From positions 1-14,448 of the forward strand of contig CAYOWC010000101.1 in the NCBI GenBank assembly GCA_964407525.1: a stretch of 14,448 nucleotides of DNA, given 5' to 3'. Below the pieces are notes generated by a model. The model saw only the letters and a program-made list of their open reading frames with translations. It was not told where the DNA came from and searched no databases. Positions within the stretch are counted from its first letter, which is position 1. Each line of letters starts with the position of its first letter. Positions 6,971 through 14,091 of the stretch are shown here, one piece after another. The stretch comes from DUZB01 sp964407525. Its GTDB lineage: Bacteria > Desulfobacterota > DSM-4660 > Desulfatiglandales > Desulfatiglandaceae. The translations under genes and the position numbers were made by a program.

Positions 6971-7084
6971 ATGTGTGATATCATCATTCAGGAGGACGTA
7001 CCGTGCGTCGAAATACATCATGGTTTTCATGATTTCCTGGATGAAGCGAAACCTGTAAATATTTTTGATACATCAGGTGGCTGA
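6971..7084 (+). CDS. Short unassigned ORF
   Basis: An ATG frame of 37 codons beginning MCDIIIQEDVPCVEIHHGF and ending FDTSGG. Composition is protein-like, but no Shine-Dalgarno precedes the ATG and no family is recognised. A competing GTG (7003) lies in a different frame behind AGGAGG and stops after nine codons. It is probably debris, given the decayed surroundings. Confidence 0.15.
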   Translation: MCDIIIQEDVPCVEIHHGFHDFLDEAKPVNIFDTSGG

Positions 7085-7092
7085 AGGTGGGA

Positions 7093-7167
7093 ATATGAGT
7101 TCAATCTTACCAACGTACATAGTTCAAAGCATCATCGAAGGTGTGAGAAGAGAATCCACATATTGTG
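7093..7167 (+). repeat. Diverged direct repeat, copy B
   Basis: Partner of the block at 6439-6514, same orientation, starting about 650 bp further on. Near its right edge lies CCACATATTGTGG (7157-7169), an interrupted palindrome. The hairpin core CCACATGTTGTGG at 4490-4502 is nearly the same. Confidence 0.6.
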
Positions 7168-7438
7168 GTCGCCTCCTCGATAGATAGTCAACACGTGACG
7201 AAGGGTCTCTATATTATTGTTAAGTTACTGTTTTTTCAAGATTCCGTTTGCCAGCCTTGTAGAAATCGGCAGATCCGGAATTGAAGAGTACGTAATCTTC
7301 TCAGGCAACTGGATATGTTAAAGACTGATCAATCCCCAAAGTATTATATTAGCGTGTATCCATGATACGCGAAACTGCTTTCTTCCTGTTCCTCATGCCC
7401 TTGTATGTTGATCCACATGCTGTTCCGGGTCTGCCAGG

Positions 7439-9520
7439 TCAGGTTCTAAGCGCCGCCTGTAGCTCCTTCAAACTGGTGATGGGGGTCTGGCAGGCGTACT
7501 GTTCGCATATGTAGGCCGTTGGCCTATCATGGGCCAGTTTCATTTCCTTCAGAAAGGGCGCAAGCTTCTGGGCTTTTTCTGCTTCCGGCCCATCTGAGTG
7601 CAGGAGAATTACCTTGTTTGGAAGGAATGTTTTCTGAACAGTTCGAATCATCTGTTTTGTAGACTCTTCTTCCGGGTTTCCGGCTATGACAATCTCCCTT
7701 GTGGGGCCAATCATGAAGTCTATGGCATTGAGCATCTGCGTGTAACCCATGGGATAGGCCGCGATTTCCGAGGAAAAGCTTTGAATCAGTGCTTCAGCCA
7801 TTTGCTCAAGTTTGATATCGCCTGTCATGCGCCCAAGTCTCATGAAGTTGAGGGCCGCAACGGAATTTCCAGATGGCGTGGCTCCATCGTATATTTCTTT
7901 GCTTTGGGTCAAAAGCTCTTCATTCCCTTTTCCCGTAAAAAAAAGACCCCCATCTTCCTTGTCCCAAAAAAAGTCCAGCATGTCCTGGTTGAGAGAAATC
8001 GCTTCTTCCAACCAGGAAATATCAAAGGTGGCCTCATATAACTCAATGAGGCCCCAGACCATGAAGGCATAGTCGTCAAGGTACGCTGGATAGGCAGCCT
8101 CTCCCTGTCTGTATCTGCAGAGAAGTCTTCCGTCGGGCCGTTTCAGGTTCCCTGTAATGAATGTTGCTGCCCTGGTAGCTGCCGTGGCGTAGGCCTCATC
8201 ACCAAATACCTGGTATCCTCTTGCGAACGCGGCAATCATCAAGCCGTTCCAGGCCGTCAGGATTTTATCATCTTTCAGCGGGTGAATCCTTTTTTTCCTA
8301 TGCTCAAAAAGGTTTTCTCGATAGCTTTGGAGTTTGCTTTCAAGTTCATCCGAATCAATATCTTCTTCCAGGGCGAAAATTTCCAGTGGAACAGGGATAT
8401 GGGGAATACTTTGACCTTCTTCGAAATTGCCTTGGTCGGTGATGTCGTAGAACCTGCAGAAAATGTCGCCGGCTTCATCTCCGAGTTGTTTCTTCACCTC
8501 ATCCGGCTTCCATACATAGAAAAGGCCTTCCTCTCCCTCGCTATCCGCGTCTTCCGCGGAATAGAATCCTCCGTTGGGATCCGTCATGTCTCGCAGCACA
8601 TAGGTGAAAATTTCTTCAACTACATTTTTGAATTTCTTGTCTCCAGTTGCCTGGAAGGTATCCATGTATGCCATGGCAAGGAGAGCCTGGTCGTAGAGCA
8701 TCTTTTCAAAGTGGGGGACAAGCCACTCCCTGTCCACCGAGTACCTGTGAAAACCGAATCCTATCTGGTCAAAGATACCGCCCCGCCTCATAGTTTTCAG
8801 TGTGTTTTCAACCATAACGGATCCACGGGAATCGGGGTATCTTTTGTGCCACCTCAACAAGAAGGTCTTGTTATGGGGGGTCGGGAACTTTGGAGCATTT
8901 CCAAAACCACCCCACTGGGTATCATAACTCTTTGCACATTGCTCATAACCGAGCTTCAATGTTTGCATATCTATTTTGCCTGCTGCCGGAGCGTTTTCTT
9001 TTTTTGCTTCAATAGCGTTGATTACGGTGTCGCTGGCCTGGAGAATCCGGGGCCTGTCGTTTTTCCAGAGGGACGATAATTTTTCCAGTACCTCAACAAG
9101 ACCTGCCATTCCCATGCGCCCTGTTTTTGGCAGATAGGTTGCGGCGAAAAAAGGTTTCGCGTCCGGCGTCATAATGATGGTGAGCGGCCAACCTCCACGT
9201 CCGGTCAATGCCTGGCATACGGACATGTAAATTTTGTCCACATCAGGTCGTTCTTCCCGATCCACCTTGATAGATACATACTCTCTGTTGAGGACTTCGG
9301 CCACTATTTCGTCTTCAAAGGATTCATGGGCCATGACGTGACACCAATGGCAGGTGGCATAACCGATGGACAAGAAAACCGGTTTGTCTTCTTCTCTGGC
9401 CTTTTTAAAAGCTTCTTCATTCCAGGGATGCCAGTCAACCGGATTGTGGATATGTTGCAGCAGATACGGGCTTTTTTCATCTGCGAGATGATTCACCTTT
9501 CTTTTTTTATTTACTTCCAT
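7439..9520 (-). CDS. Thioredoxin-fold/YyaL (DUF255, SPATA20-family) protein
   Basis: A 693-residue member of the YyaL/SPATA20 family, of the usual family length. The N-terminal DUF255 domain is a thioredoxin fold: SPYLLQHIHNPVDWHPW (17-33), then KPVFLSIGYATCHWCHVM (46-63) with CHWC (57-60) in place of CGPC, and GGWPLTIIMTPDAKPFFAAT further on. The rest is helical, resembling an (alpha/alpha)6-barrel of N-acylglucosamine 2-epimerase/cellobiose-epimerase type (for example RRGGIFDQIGFGFHRYSVD and DDKILTAWNGLMIAAFARGY). The biochemical role of the family is not settled. No signal peptide is present, so it is cytoplasmic. AGGAGA lies 6-8 nt before ATG 9520. It follows the TrxC-like gene on the same strand after 137 nt, so shared transcription is plausible. 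Confidence 0.93.
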   Translation of the reverse strand: MEVNKKRKVNHLADEKSPYLLQHIHNPVDWHPWNEEAFKKAREEDKPVFLSIGYATCHWCHVMAHESFEDEIVAEVLNREYVSIKVDREERPDVDKIYMSVCQALTGRGGWPLTIIMTPDAKPFFAATYLPKTGRMGMAGLVEVLEKLSSLWKNDRPRILQASDTVINAIEAKKENAPAAGKIDMQTLKLGYEQCAKSYDTQWGGFGNAPKFPTPHNKTFLLRWHKRYPDSRGSVMVENTLKTMRRGGIFDQIGFGFHRYSVDREWLVPHFEKMLYDQALLAMAYMDTFQATGDKKFKNVVEEIFTYVLRDMTDPNGGFYSAEDADSEGEEGLFYVWKPDEVKKQLGDEAGDIFCRFYDITDQGNFEEGQSIPHIPVPLEIFALEEDIDSDELESKLQSYRENLFEHRKKRIHPLKDDKILTAWNGLMIAAFARGYQVFGDEAYATAATRAATFITGNLKRPDGRLLCRYRQGEAAYPAYLDDYAFMVWGLIELYEATFDISWLEEAISLNQDMLDFFWDKEDGGLFFTGKGNEELLTQSKEIYDGATPSGNSVAALNFMRLGRMTGDIKLEQMAEALIQSFSSEIAAYPMGYTQMLNAIDFMIGPTREIVIAGNPEEESTKQMIRTVQKTFLPNKVILLHSDGPEAEKAQKLAPFLKEMKLAHDRPTAYICEQYACQTPITSLKELQAALRT

Positions 9521-9575
9521 TGGCTATCTTTCTCCTGTTGGCGCATCCTTTTACTTGTGTTGGTTAGCGCTTTTT

Positions 9576-9629
9576 AACCGTGAACCGTGAACCGTGAACC
9601 GTGAACCGTGAACCGTGAACTGTGAACCA
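9576..9629. repeat. Heptamer tandem array (AACCGTG)n
   Basis: Six exact copies of AACCGTG (9576-9617) are followed by one variant AACTGTG (9618-9624) and a partial copy. It fills the gap between the thioredoxin and YyaL genes. Such arrays expand and contract by slippage, so the copy number may differ between strains. Confidence 0.95.
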
Positions 9630-9657
9630 CTAAAAACCGGTTTTTTAAATAGGTATG

Positions 9658-10101
9658 TCATCTGCCCTTAAGCTGGTTTCTGATCCAGTTCGTTAACGTA
9701 CTCAGGTCCATGGCGCCGGCCTGGCGAGCCAATTCCTTTCCATTCTTGAAGATAATTGTTGTAGGGATACTTTGTATTCCAAACCGAGCCGCAAGCGATC
9801 GTTCATTTTCCGTGTCGACTTTGGCAAACCGTATTCCCGGTTCCATTTGTGCCGCGGCGTTTGCAAATACCGGCGCCATCATTTTGCATGGTCCGCACCA
9901 TGCGGCCCAGAAATCTACGACAACCGGAATATTATTTCGCTCTACGTGTTTTTGAAATGTAGTTTCAGTGAGGCCTACAGGCTTTCCTTCGAAAAGGCTC
10001 TGACGGCACTTTCCACATTTGGGGTTGTGTCCGATTTTTCCTTCAGGAAGGCGGTTTACAGCGGTGCAATGGGGGCATACAATATGCATCTTATTTTCCA
10101 T
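9658..10101 (-). CDS. trxC: Thioredoxin 2-like protein with N-terminal zinc finger
   Basis: A cytoplasmic disulfide reductase of 147 residues, the length of TrxC (Trx2). The N-terminal zinc ribbon uses CPHC (9-12) and CGKC (29-32). The thioredoxin domain follows, with VVVDFWAAWCGPCKMMAPVF (60-79), active-site CGPC at 69-72, and the cis-proline loop SIPTT (111-115). TrxC proteins are reduced by thioredoxin reductase and in E. coli are induced by oxidative stress. The ribosome site GAGGAG lies 5 nt before ATG 10101. No thioredoxin reductase gene is near. The next gene on the strand, separated by the heptamer array, encodes another thioredoxin-fold protein, suggesting a common thiol-redox task. 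Confidence 0.95.
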   Translation of the reverse strand: MENKMHIVCPHCTAVNRLPEGKIGHNPKCGKCRQSLFEGKPVGLTETTFQKHVERNNIPVVVDFWAAWCGPCKMMAPVFANAAAQMEPGIRFAKVDTENERSLAARFGIQSIPTTIIFKNGKELARQAGAMDLSTLTNWIRNQLKGR

Positions 10102-10142
10102 AATTCTCCTCTCTTTAGGCTAAACACCTCAATGAAAATAGT

Positions 10143-10184
10143 ATTTATCCCAGTGAAATAGTTGTCGCATTTCCGAGGATAAAT
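10143..10184. promoter_or_regulatory. 8-bp inverted repeat upstream of trxC
   Basis: ATTTATCC (10143-10150) and GGATAAAT (10177-10184) are exact reverse complements 26 nt apart, 42-83 nt before the trxC start. They could be an operator or part of the promoter region, but no factor can be named and an 8-bp repeat in AT-rich DNA may be chance. Confidence 0.25.
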
Positions 10185-10318
10185 ATTTCATGGGTAAATC
10201 CAAATAACGGGTATTCTTTGATTATAGACATCATTTGCGGTAATTACAAATGGTGTGTAGTTTCCCATGACATTTCCATTATGGCGCCAAATTGGTTCAC
10301 AGGATATGTGTGAGTTTT

Positions 10319-11086
10319 CTACATCTGCTTGAAAAGGTGCATATAGGGTTGGCTTACGGTGAGGGAATCAGAGATATTCTTGAGCCGAACCGCTCCCTTT
10401 CCGGTGAGGGAACGACTCACACCGGCAATGCGGGTAACATTTACCACGGTTCCACGGTGAATTTGCCAGAATAGGTGGGGATCCAATTCCCTGATCAACT
10501 CCTTGATAGGCTTTCTGATGAGATGTTCATTTGTTTCGGTGCGCACCACCGTATATTTGTCGCTGGATTTGAAATAGTAGATCTCGTCTACAGGGATGAG
10601 CTGAAGACTCTTTTCGTGCTGGACACGAATCCAGCGAAGAAAATTCGTGCTTTTATGTTCCGTCAGTCCCGCCAACACCCGCTCCACCCCCTGCAAAGCT
10701 TCAAGGGCAAGGGGATCAGGGGAGGTGATTTCGCTCTTTAATCGGCTGACGGTCTTTCCGAGCCTTTCACGGGTTACCGGTTTCAACAGGTAATCCACGA
10801 CCTCGTTTTCAAAAGCCTTCACTGCGTATTCATCATAGGCGGTGACAAACACCACCCGGCATGATCGGGCCACCTTCCGGGCCACCTCCATTCCTGAAAG
10901 GCCGGGCATTTGGATGTCAAGAAATGCGATGTCAGGTCCGTGCCGTTCAATGAGTTCCAGGGCTTCCTTCCCGTTCCGGGCCTCGCCCACAATTTGTAGT
11001 TCGGGCCAGATCTCCAGAAGCTGGGATCGAAGATGGTTTCGCAATTCCTTTTCGTCTTCAGCGATAATGGCCGTTGTGTTTTCCAT
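10319..11086 (-). CDS. LytTR-family response regulator
   Basis: A 255-residue DNA-binding regulator of the LytR/AlgR type. The receiver domain (about 4-115) has acidic E10/D11, the phospho-acceptor D57 in DIAFLDIQMPG (52-62), T82 and K102 (LLKPVTRERL). The LytTR domain (about 150-252) has IRVQHEKSLQLIPVDEIYYF and FWQIHRGTVVNV (206-217), the usual H-R-x-x-x-V-N block. Its ATG lies inside the 3' end of the kinase gene (29-nt overlap), with no good Shine-Dalgarno of its own, so translation is probably coupled to the kinase. The target genes cannot be told; LytTR regulators often act on nearby genes and on their own operon. The end is followed by 217 nt without a clear terminator. Confidence 0.95.
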   Translation of the reverse strand: MENTTAIIAEDEKELRNHLRSQLLEIWPELQIVGEARNGKEALELIERHGPDIAFLDIQMPGLSGMEVARKVARSCRVVFVTAYDEYAVKAFENEVVDYLLKPVTRERLGKTVSRLKSEITSPDPLALEALQGVERVLAGLTEHKSTNFLRWIRVQHEKSLQLIPVDEIYYFKSSDKYTVVRTETNEHLIRKPIKELIRELDPHLFWQIHRGTVVNVTRIAGVSRSLTGKGAVRLKNISDSLTVSQPYMHLFKQM

Positions 11087-12134
11087 GGGGGATCTCGATG
11101 GTGACTTTCAGCCCCTTAGGGCGGTTTTCCTCTAAAATGAGTTTTCCTTCCTGGCCGTACAGGGAATGCAGGCGTTCCCGAATATTCATTAACCCGAATC
11201 CGGCATCGCTGGTTTCACCGAGACCTTTGCCCGTATCCGCTACGGCTATCCTGATTTTGCGATGGTCGCTGTTCGTGGTGATAGTGATCAGGCCGCCCTC
11301 CACATTGTTTTCCAGACCATGTTTCACGGCGTTTTCCAGTAGAGGTTGCACCAACATGGGAGGAATGGCTTTCTCTTTGAGCCCGTTCTCTGACTGGATG
11401 TGGTATTGCAACCGATCTCCCATCCGAATTTTATAGATATCGAGATAGGCGCGGGCCATTTCCATTTCCTGTCCGATGGTGGTGTTTTCCGCCCTTGTTT
11501 TTGAGAGGGAAACCCTCAGATATTGGGTCAAATCCGTCAGCATGCGCGCGGCCTTTTCTTTATCTGTTTCCATCAGGCTCAGTACCGTCGAAAGGCTGTT
11601 GAAGAGAAAGTGGGGTTCGATCTGGGCCTGGAGCATTTTGAGATGGGTTTCAAGGGCTATCTTTTCGCTGTCCAGACGTTTGATCTGTTCTTCCTGCATT
11701 TCCGCCCTGGCTTGGGAGATCCTCTCCTGGGAAAAGAAAAAATAGGTGATGATGGAGCCAAATACGATTCCGATAAAGATCAGTTGAAAGAGTAAGGCTG
11801 GTCTTCCTTGAAAGATCTCTGTAACGGGCAAACCTGCAAAGAGGATCCCCAACAGTGAGCCGAAGGTGGCGCCCAGGGTCATGGTGATTAGAATCATGAA
11901 GAAGTGTTGCAGGGCCGTCGCATTTTTGAGGAACAGGTGACCTGCCATGATGGATGTGCAGATAGAGAGACCGAGGCATTGGGAAAAGATAAAATTGATA
12001 GCAAACCCTTTCCCATATTCCAGTTGGGTGAGAAAGAGAGCAATGAATGTATTGAACAGGGCTGTAATCAAAAGGGATTTAATGAACCGTTTTCGGCCCA
12101 TAACCGTGTGGCCCATGTGGGTATTCGAAAACAA
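11058..12134 (-). CDS. LytS/YehU-type sensor histidine kinase
   Basis: Membrane sensor kinase paired with the LytTR regulator. With the start chosen here it has 358 residues. About four membrane helices come first (roughly 17-130), then a coiled coil (about 135-165) and the His_kinase domain with IEPHFLFNSL (phospho-acceptor H175). A HATPase domain follows with N-box LLENAVKHG (N268), DTGKGLG (300-306) and GFGLMNIRERL (312-322). There is no large periplasmic domain, so the signal is probably sensed in or near the membrane. The start is TTG at 12134, because GGAGG (12141-12145) lies 6 nt upstream. A longer frame up to ATG 12311 would add 59 residues, but those read through an intergenic inverted repeat (VSNFEFPIS) and have no helix or motif. 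Confidence 0.9.
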   Translation of the reverse strand: MFSNTHMGHTVMGRKRFIKSLLITALFNTFIALFLTQLEYGKGFAINFIFSQCLGLSICTSIMAGHLFLKNATALQHFFMILITMTLGATFGSLLGILFAGLPVTEIFQGRPALLFQLIFIGIVFGSIITYFFFSQERISQARAEMQEEQIKRLDSEKIALETHLKMLQAQIEPHFLFNSLSTVLSLMETDKEKAARMLTDLTQYLRVSLSKTRAENTTIGQEMEMARAYLDIYKIRMGDRLQYHIQSENGLKEKAIPPMLVQPLLENAVKHGLENNVEGGLITITTNSDHRKIRIAVADTGKGLGETSDAGFGLMNIRERLHSLYGQEGKLILEENRPKGLKVTIEIPHGKHNGHYR

Positions 12135-12140
12135 AGGAAT

Positions 12141-12145
12141 CCTCC
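12141..12145 (-). promoter_or_regulatory. Ribosome binding site deciding the kinase start
   Basis: GGAGG on the minus strand, 6 nt before TTG 12134. The in-frame ATG codons at 12116, 12101, 12197 and 12311 lack a comparable site. This supports a TTG start. Confidence 0.6.
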
Positions 12146-12254
12146 ATCCGACATCCTTCACGCACGAGTTTACATTTTTTCCGAAATGAGGTTGCATTTT
12201 CCGATTTAAGGTCGGACGTCGAAACGGATAATCGGATGCCGAAATTGGAAATTC

Positions 12255-12323
12255 GAAATTTGAAACTTGAAAACGCATTGGACCTTGTTTTTTCCCAATT
12301 TCTAATTTCAAGTTTCAAATTTC
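12255..12323. repeat. AT-rich 18-bp inverted repeat upstream of the kinase
   Basis: GAAATTTGAAACTTGAAA (12255-12272) and TTTCAAGTTTCAAATTTC (12306-12323) are exact reverse complements around a 33-nt spacer. Related half-copies (GGAAATTCG, CCAATTTCTAA) extend it on both sides. It lies between the oxidoreductase and kinase genes and looks like a dispersed intergenic element; when translated it gives the false kinase N-terminus. Confidence 0.75.
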
Positions 12324-12451
12324 TATACGAAAACACCAAATCAAGAAAGTGTAAACTACTTTTTGGCTTAAATGAAGGATGCCCTCCATCCATTTTATCT
12401 TTCACGAAACGCTTTTTTTCCCAATATACACAGGAAAATCAGATAAGGAAA

Positions 12452-12475
12452 GGAAGACCTCAGCCGAAGTCTTCC
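12452..12475 (-). terminator. Terminator-like hairpin straddling the oxidoreductase stop codon
   Basis: GGAAGAC and GTCTTCC (12469-12475 and 12452-12458) form a 7-bp stem around a 10-nt loop that contains the TGA stop (12460-12462). On the minus strand it is followed by TTTCCTT, a weak T-rich tail. It may end transcription before the kinase pair. Confidence 0.45.
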
Positions 12476-14091
12476 ATGATTTTTGTGAATGTGGACTGTC
12501 CGCTCCTCAAAACCCCACCGAATCCGCCACCGGGATCCCCCCAGGCGCCTGCAAGATAGAGCCCTTCGACAGGAGTCCTGTTTTTGATACGGTTCATGAA
12601 CGTGTTATCCATGGCCTGCTCAAATCCGTAGATGGCCCCTTCAGGATTGCGGGTATAACGCCAGTTGGTAAGCGGTGTGGCGGATTCTTGCACTTCAATC
12701 ATGGAAGAGAGACCCGGCACGACTTCTTTCTCAGCCCTCTGGATGAGAATTTTCGTCCACCTTTCTTTCTCCCGATTGTAGTCGTCTTTCTTTTCGGCCC
12801 GGTAGTCTGCTTCGTATTTTCTCCACGGTTCGTAACCCGATAAAAACAGGAGCATGAGGGAAGAAGTCCCGGGTTCTGAATACCCTTTATAGATATTGTC
12901 ATAGATGCTGACACTGAAGGAGCCTTGTTCCACGGCGCCTTTGAGGCAGGATTCATAATCTGCTTCCGATCCCCGACCAGAGGCCACATGAATACCGGAG
13001 CCGTGTATTTTGCCCCTCAATTCCCGGTTCAGGCCCAGCCATACAATAAAAGAAGAGATGCTGGGACGATAACTTTCCAGCTCCTCAAGATAGTCGGTGG
13101 GGACCACCCCGGAGGGAAGCATCTTTTTCATGGTGGTCAGGGCACTGGCATTGCTGACTACAGCCTTGGCGGGAAGGATCTTGCCATCGGTGGTCTGGAC
13201 CCCGGTTACCGCACCGTCCCTGGTCAGGATTTTTTCGGCGGCGGTTTCATAATGAATGGTCCCCCCCGCCTCTTCAATGACGTCGGCCAGGGCATCGCTC
13301 AAGGCCTGGGAACGCTTTTCGATGTAATAGGACCCGTTTTTCAGGTATCCACCCGTGGCATTTGCATAATAGAATGCGGACAGCTTTGCGGGGGGGAGTC
13401 CATAGTATCCCCACAGGGCTGACAATATGTCTTGAAGCTTGGGATTTTTAATATGTTCATTCAACATTTGAGCGAGGGTCTTCTTGCGGATGTCCCACAT
13501 CTTGGGATACTGAAAGGGGAAAAGGAGCTTGATGAATTTCCCTTTCTTTTTGCTCAGCTTGTTTATTCCTTCGGAAACACCGATCATTTCTTCCACAAAC
13601 GATTGAATCCCCTCTTTTTCATCCGGGAAATGTTTGCTCAACATATCTACATAGGCCTGGGGATTTCTCTGAGGAACCGAGAGTTCAAGCCCTTGGGTTT
13701 TCAATCGGTAGACTTCGGGAAGTTCCACCAGTTTCAGCCGCCTTAAGACGTCCAAATCTTCCAGGCACCGGGATGTGCCATTATTGTGAATGGAAGTGCC
13801 GTGAAGCGAGACTTCAAAGGTGAATTTACCCCCTGCCCGGTCAAAGGATGTGGCATAACCACCTGGAATATTGTGCTGTTCCAGCACGGTCACGGGGAAC
13901 CCGCTTCTTGCAAGGTAAGCGCCGCAACAGAGGCCTCCAAGGCCGGCGCCGATGATGACAACGGGATAGTCTTCTTTTGGTCCCATTTTGGATGCGTAGG
14001 CGGAGATCTGCCTCCAATCCATGGCCAGGGCCGTGGCGGTCATGGCGGAGATAGAGAGAAAGGAACGTCTGGAAATTTTTTGATTTATCAT
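12460..14091 (-). CDS. Tat-exported FAD-dependent oxidoreductase (CrtI/CrtISO/RetSat-like)
   Basis: A 543-residue flavoprotein of the phytoene desaturase/carotenoid isomerase/retinol saturase superfamily. The N-terminus is a twin-arginine signal: ISRRSFLS (6-13), hydrophobic stretch ISAMTATALAM, and an A-Y-A site (31-33), so the enzyme should be exported folded with its FAD. The dinucleotide fold is VVIIGAGLGGLCCGAYLARSG (44-64), ending in E71 of TVLEQHNIPGG. The C-terminal FAD-closing motif is GLYLAGAWGDPGGGFGGVL (510-528). The substrate is unknown; relatives saturate, desaturate or isomerise polyene chains. AGGAGG stands 6 nt before ATG 14091. No carotenoid gene is near. It is separated from the downstream kinase gene by a hairpin and the AT-rich repeat. 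Confidence 0.92.
   Translation of the reverse strand: MINQKISRRSFLSISAMTATALAMDWRQISAYASKMGPKEDYPVVIIGAGLGGLCCGAYLARSGFPVTVLEQHNIPGGYATSFDRAGGKFTFEVSLHGTSIHNNGTSRCLEDLDVLRRLKLVELPEVYRLKTQGLELSVPQRNPQAYVDMLSKHFPDEKEGIQSFVEEMIGVSEGINKLSKKKGKFIKLLFPFQYPKMWDIRKKTLAQMLNEHIKNPKLQDILSALWGYYGLPPAKLSAFYYANATGGYLKNGSYYIEKRSQALSDALADVIEEAGGTIHYETAAEKILTRDGAVTGVQTTDGKILPAKAVVSNASALTTMKKMLPSGVVPTDYLEELESYRPSISSFIVWLGLNRELRGKIHGSGIHVASGRGSEADYESCLKGAVEQGSFSVSIYDNIYKGYSEPGTSSLMLLFLSGYEPWRKYEADYRAEKKDDYNREKERWTKILIQRAEKEVVPGLSSMIEVQESATPLTNWRYTRNPEGAIYGFEQAMDNTFMNRIKNRTPVEGLYLAGAWGDPGGGFGGVLRSGQSTFTKIMEDFG

Larger units (their letters stand above)
6201..7438. other. 1.2 kb non-coding region rich in structure and repeats
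   Basis: No intact gene was recognised. The region holds two diverged direct copies of a 76-bp block (6439-6514 and 7093-7167). Between them are a perfect 16-bp inverted repeat (6618-6682) and a folded 68-nt element (6801-6868). Several short frames look protein-like but are broken and unassignable, for example one before and through the first block reading ALDLDEFVFTAISQPAQTLP. The remaining DNA shows nothing I can name. Confidence 0.5.
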
